From Archangium lansingense (GTDB lineage: Bacteria; Myxococcota; Myxococcia; Myxococcales; Myxococcaceae): DNA of 64,000 nt. The position numbers and the translations under genes were made by a program. The notes under the pieces were generated by a model. The model had not been told where the DNA came from, searched no databases, and saw only the letters and a program-made list of their open reading frames with translations. Position 1 is the first letter of the stretch, and each line of letters begins with the position of its first letter. The DNA is taken from the NCBI RefSeq assembly GCF_026626635.1, contig NZ_JAPNKA010000001.1, forward strand, positions 4,154,001-4,218,000, in the 5' to 3' direction. Below are positions 63,196 to 64,000 of the stretch, in pieces.

Positions 63196-64000
63196 ATGAG
63201 CCAGACCGTGTCGAAGTCGTGTGAGCGGTGCCAGACCCTTCCAGAGAAGCTGGAGCTGGAGGGGCCGGGCCGGCTCTTCCTCTGGCTGCCGCTGGGCCAC
63301 AGCTACGGGAAGTTGGTGCGACAACTGGGAGACTCCGGGCGGCAGCATCACGCCATGCCGGAGAACCGGTGCGTGGCGGTGCGGCTGGAGGGCGCGCAGC
63401 TCAGTGCCTTCGTGGCCGACGTCATGGGCGCGCTGACGGGCGAGGAGTCGCGTGCCACGCGCGCACTCTTCGTCGAGGGCGAGGCCGAGCCGGGGTTGGG
63501 CGACTTCCCACGGGTGGGCTCGCTGCCGCAGCTCTTCACCATCACGCGGTCCGGGTGGCTGGTGGACATGCTGGCCGAGAAGCGTGTCACCAGCCACTAC
63601 CAGCCCATCGTCCATGCGAAGGACACGCGCCAGGTGTACGCCTACGAGGCGCTGCTGCGCGGCCTGGAGCGGGACGGGTCGCTGGTGTTCCCCGGGAAGA
63701 TGCTGACGCTGGCGCGCGACGCGGATCTGCTCTTCCAGCTGGACCTGGCGGCGCGGCTGTCCGCGGTGCGCGAGGCCTCGAGGCTGGGGCTGAAGGTGCC
63801 GCTCTTCATCAACTTCACGCCCACGGCCATCTATGATCCGGCGTTCTGCCTGCGCTCCACGGTGGCGGCCATCGCCGAGGTGGGCATGCCGCCGAGCAAC
63901 GTGGTCTTCGAGATCATCGAGTCGGACCACACGCCGGACGCCAATCACCTCAAGTCGCTGATTGCCTACTACCGGCAGGCGGGCTTCCGGGTGGCGCTGG
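63196..64000 (+). CDS. EAL domain protein (c-di-GMP phosphodiesterase family), 3' partial
   Basis: 268 residues are visible before the window ends. The start ATG 63196 has GAGTGAGG upstream. The first ~110 residues contain a CERC pair and no known domain. The EAL domain begins near residue 135: YQPIVHAKDTRQVYAYEALLRG (Glu of EAL), FINFTPTAIYDP, and NVVFEIIESD (Glu and Asp metal ligands). The rest is outside the window. It is 9 bp after the LVIVD lipoprotein, same strand, suggesting cotranscription. It may hydrolyse c-di-GMP or sense it. Confidence 0.88.
   Translation, partial: MSQTVSKSCERCQTLPEKLELEGPGRLFLWLPLGHSYGKLVRQLGDSGRQHHAMPENRCVAVRLEGAQLSAFVADVMGALTGEESRATRALFVEGEAEPGLGDFPRVGSLPQLFTITRSGWLVDMLAEKRVTSHYQPIVHAKDTRQVYAYEALLRGLERDGSLVFPGKMLTLARDADLLFQLDLAARLSAVREASRLGLKVPLFINFTPTAIYDPAFCLRSTVAAIAEVGMPPSNVVFEIIESDHTPDANHLKSLIAYYRQAGFRVAL

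Overview
High-GC DNA (about 68-70% by eye) with densely packed genes. It most likely comes from a myxobacterium of the Cystobacterineae type (Archangium, Cystobacter, Hyalangium or relatives). The pointers are two tandem Ser/Thr kinases with Pro-rich linkers, two TIGR02265/DUF2378-like proteins (a family essentially confined to Myxococcales), a spirochaete/mitochondrial-type EF-G, a PilZ protein, many secreted lipoproteins, and a precursor peptide of the plesiocin type. No rRNA, tRNA, CRISPR array, insertion sequence or phage gene was seen.

Layout. 1-7.4 kb: a four-gene rightward block with a partial membrane protein, a large membrane protein carrying an apparently dead DEAD/DEAH-helicase core with a C-terminal DUF1998-like zinc cluster, and two membrane-linked Ser/Thr kinases. 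7.4-13.2 kb: PLP decarboxylase, a decayed acyl-CoA dehydrogenase fragment, the nitrite reductase pair nrfH-nrfA, an SGNH hydrolase and a KAS III-like protein lacking the catalytic Cys. 13.2-15.6 kb: a leftward ECF sigma / anti-sigma / Spy-like operon and a divergent coiled-coil gene. 15.7-19.2 kb: TIGR02265-like protein, peroxiredoxin and a coupled YcaO-TfuA pair. 19.3-26.9 kb: Rof-like small protein, orphan DNA methyltransferase, dicarboxylate symporter, SlyD, OPT transporter, GlcD-type oxidase, a lipoprotein and a metaxin-like GST. 27-35.9 kb: leftward translation/RNA genes (two ABC-F proteins, RhlE-type helicase, EF-G with a good terminator, RsuA-type pseudouridine synthase). 36-39.4 kb: DUF1028 protein, histidine phosphatase, TrmJ and a TPR protein.

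39.5-41.4 kb holds a coupled pair that looks like a lipoprotein nuclease toxin (PD-(D/E)XK with QxxxY) and a DUF3396 immunity protein. 41.5-50.8 kb is envelope and accessory material: Cys-rich protein, OprP/O-like porin with a structured leader, TIGR02265 protein, SAM methyltransferase, PilZ, a lipoyl-like domain whose lysine is Gln, a CxxCH lipoprotein, a DUF5722 glycosidase-like protein and a PEGA-like protein. 50.9-53.7 kb: small membrane protein, DUF2243 and a CPA2 antiporter.

53.9 kb carries the most striking gene: a 68-residue peptide with three TTxxxxEE repeats, the signature of plesiocin-group graspetides (omega-ester RiPPs), with no ATP-grasp ligase anywhere in the window. 54.2-64 kb: CotH-kinase lipoprotein, a PLD-fold protein with both HKD lysines lost, DUF2892 protein, a 1168-residue metallopeptidase/propeller/beta-barrel protein, an LVIVD-repeat lipoprotein and a partial EAL-domain gene cut by the window end.
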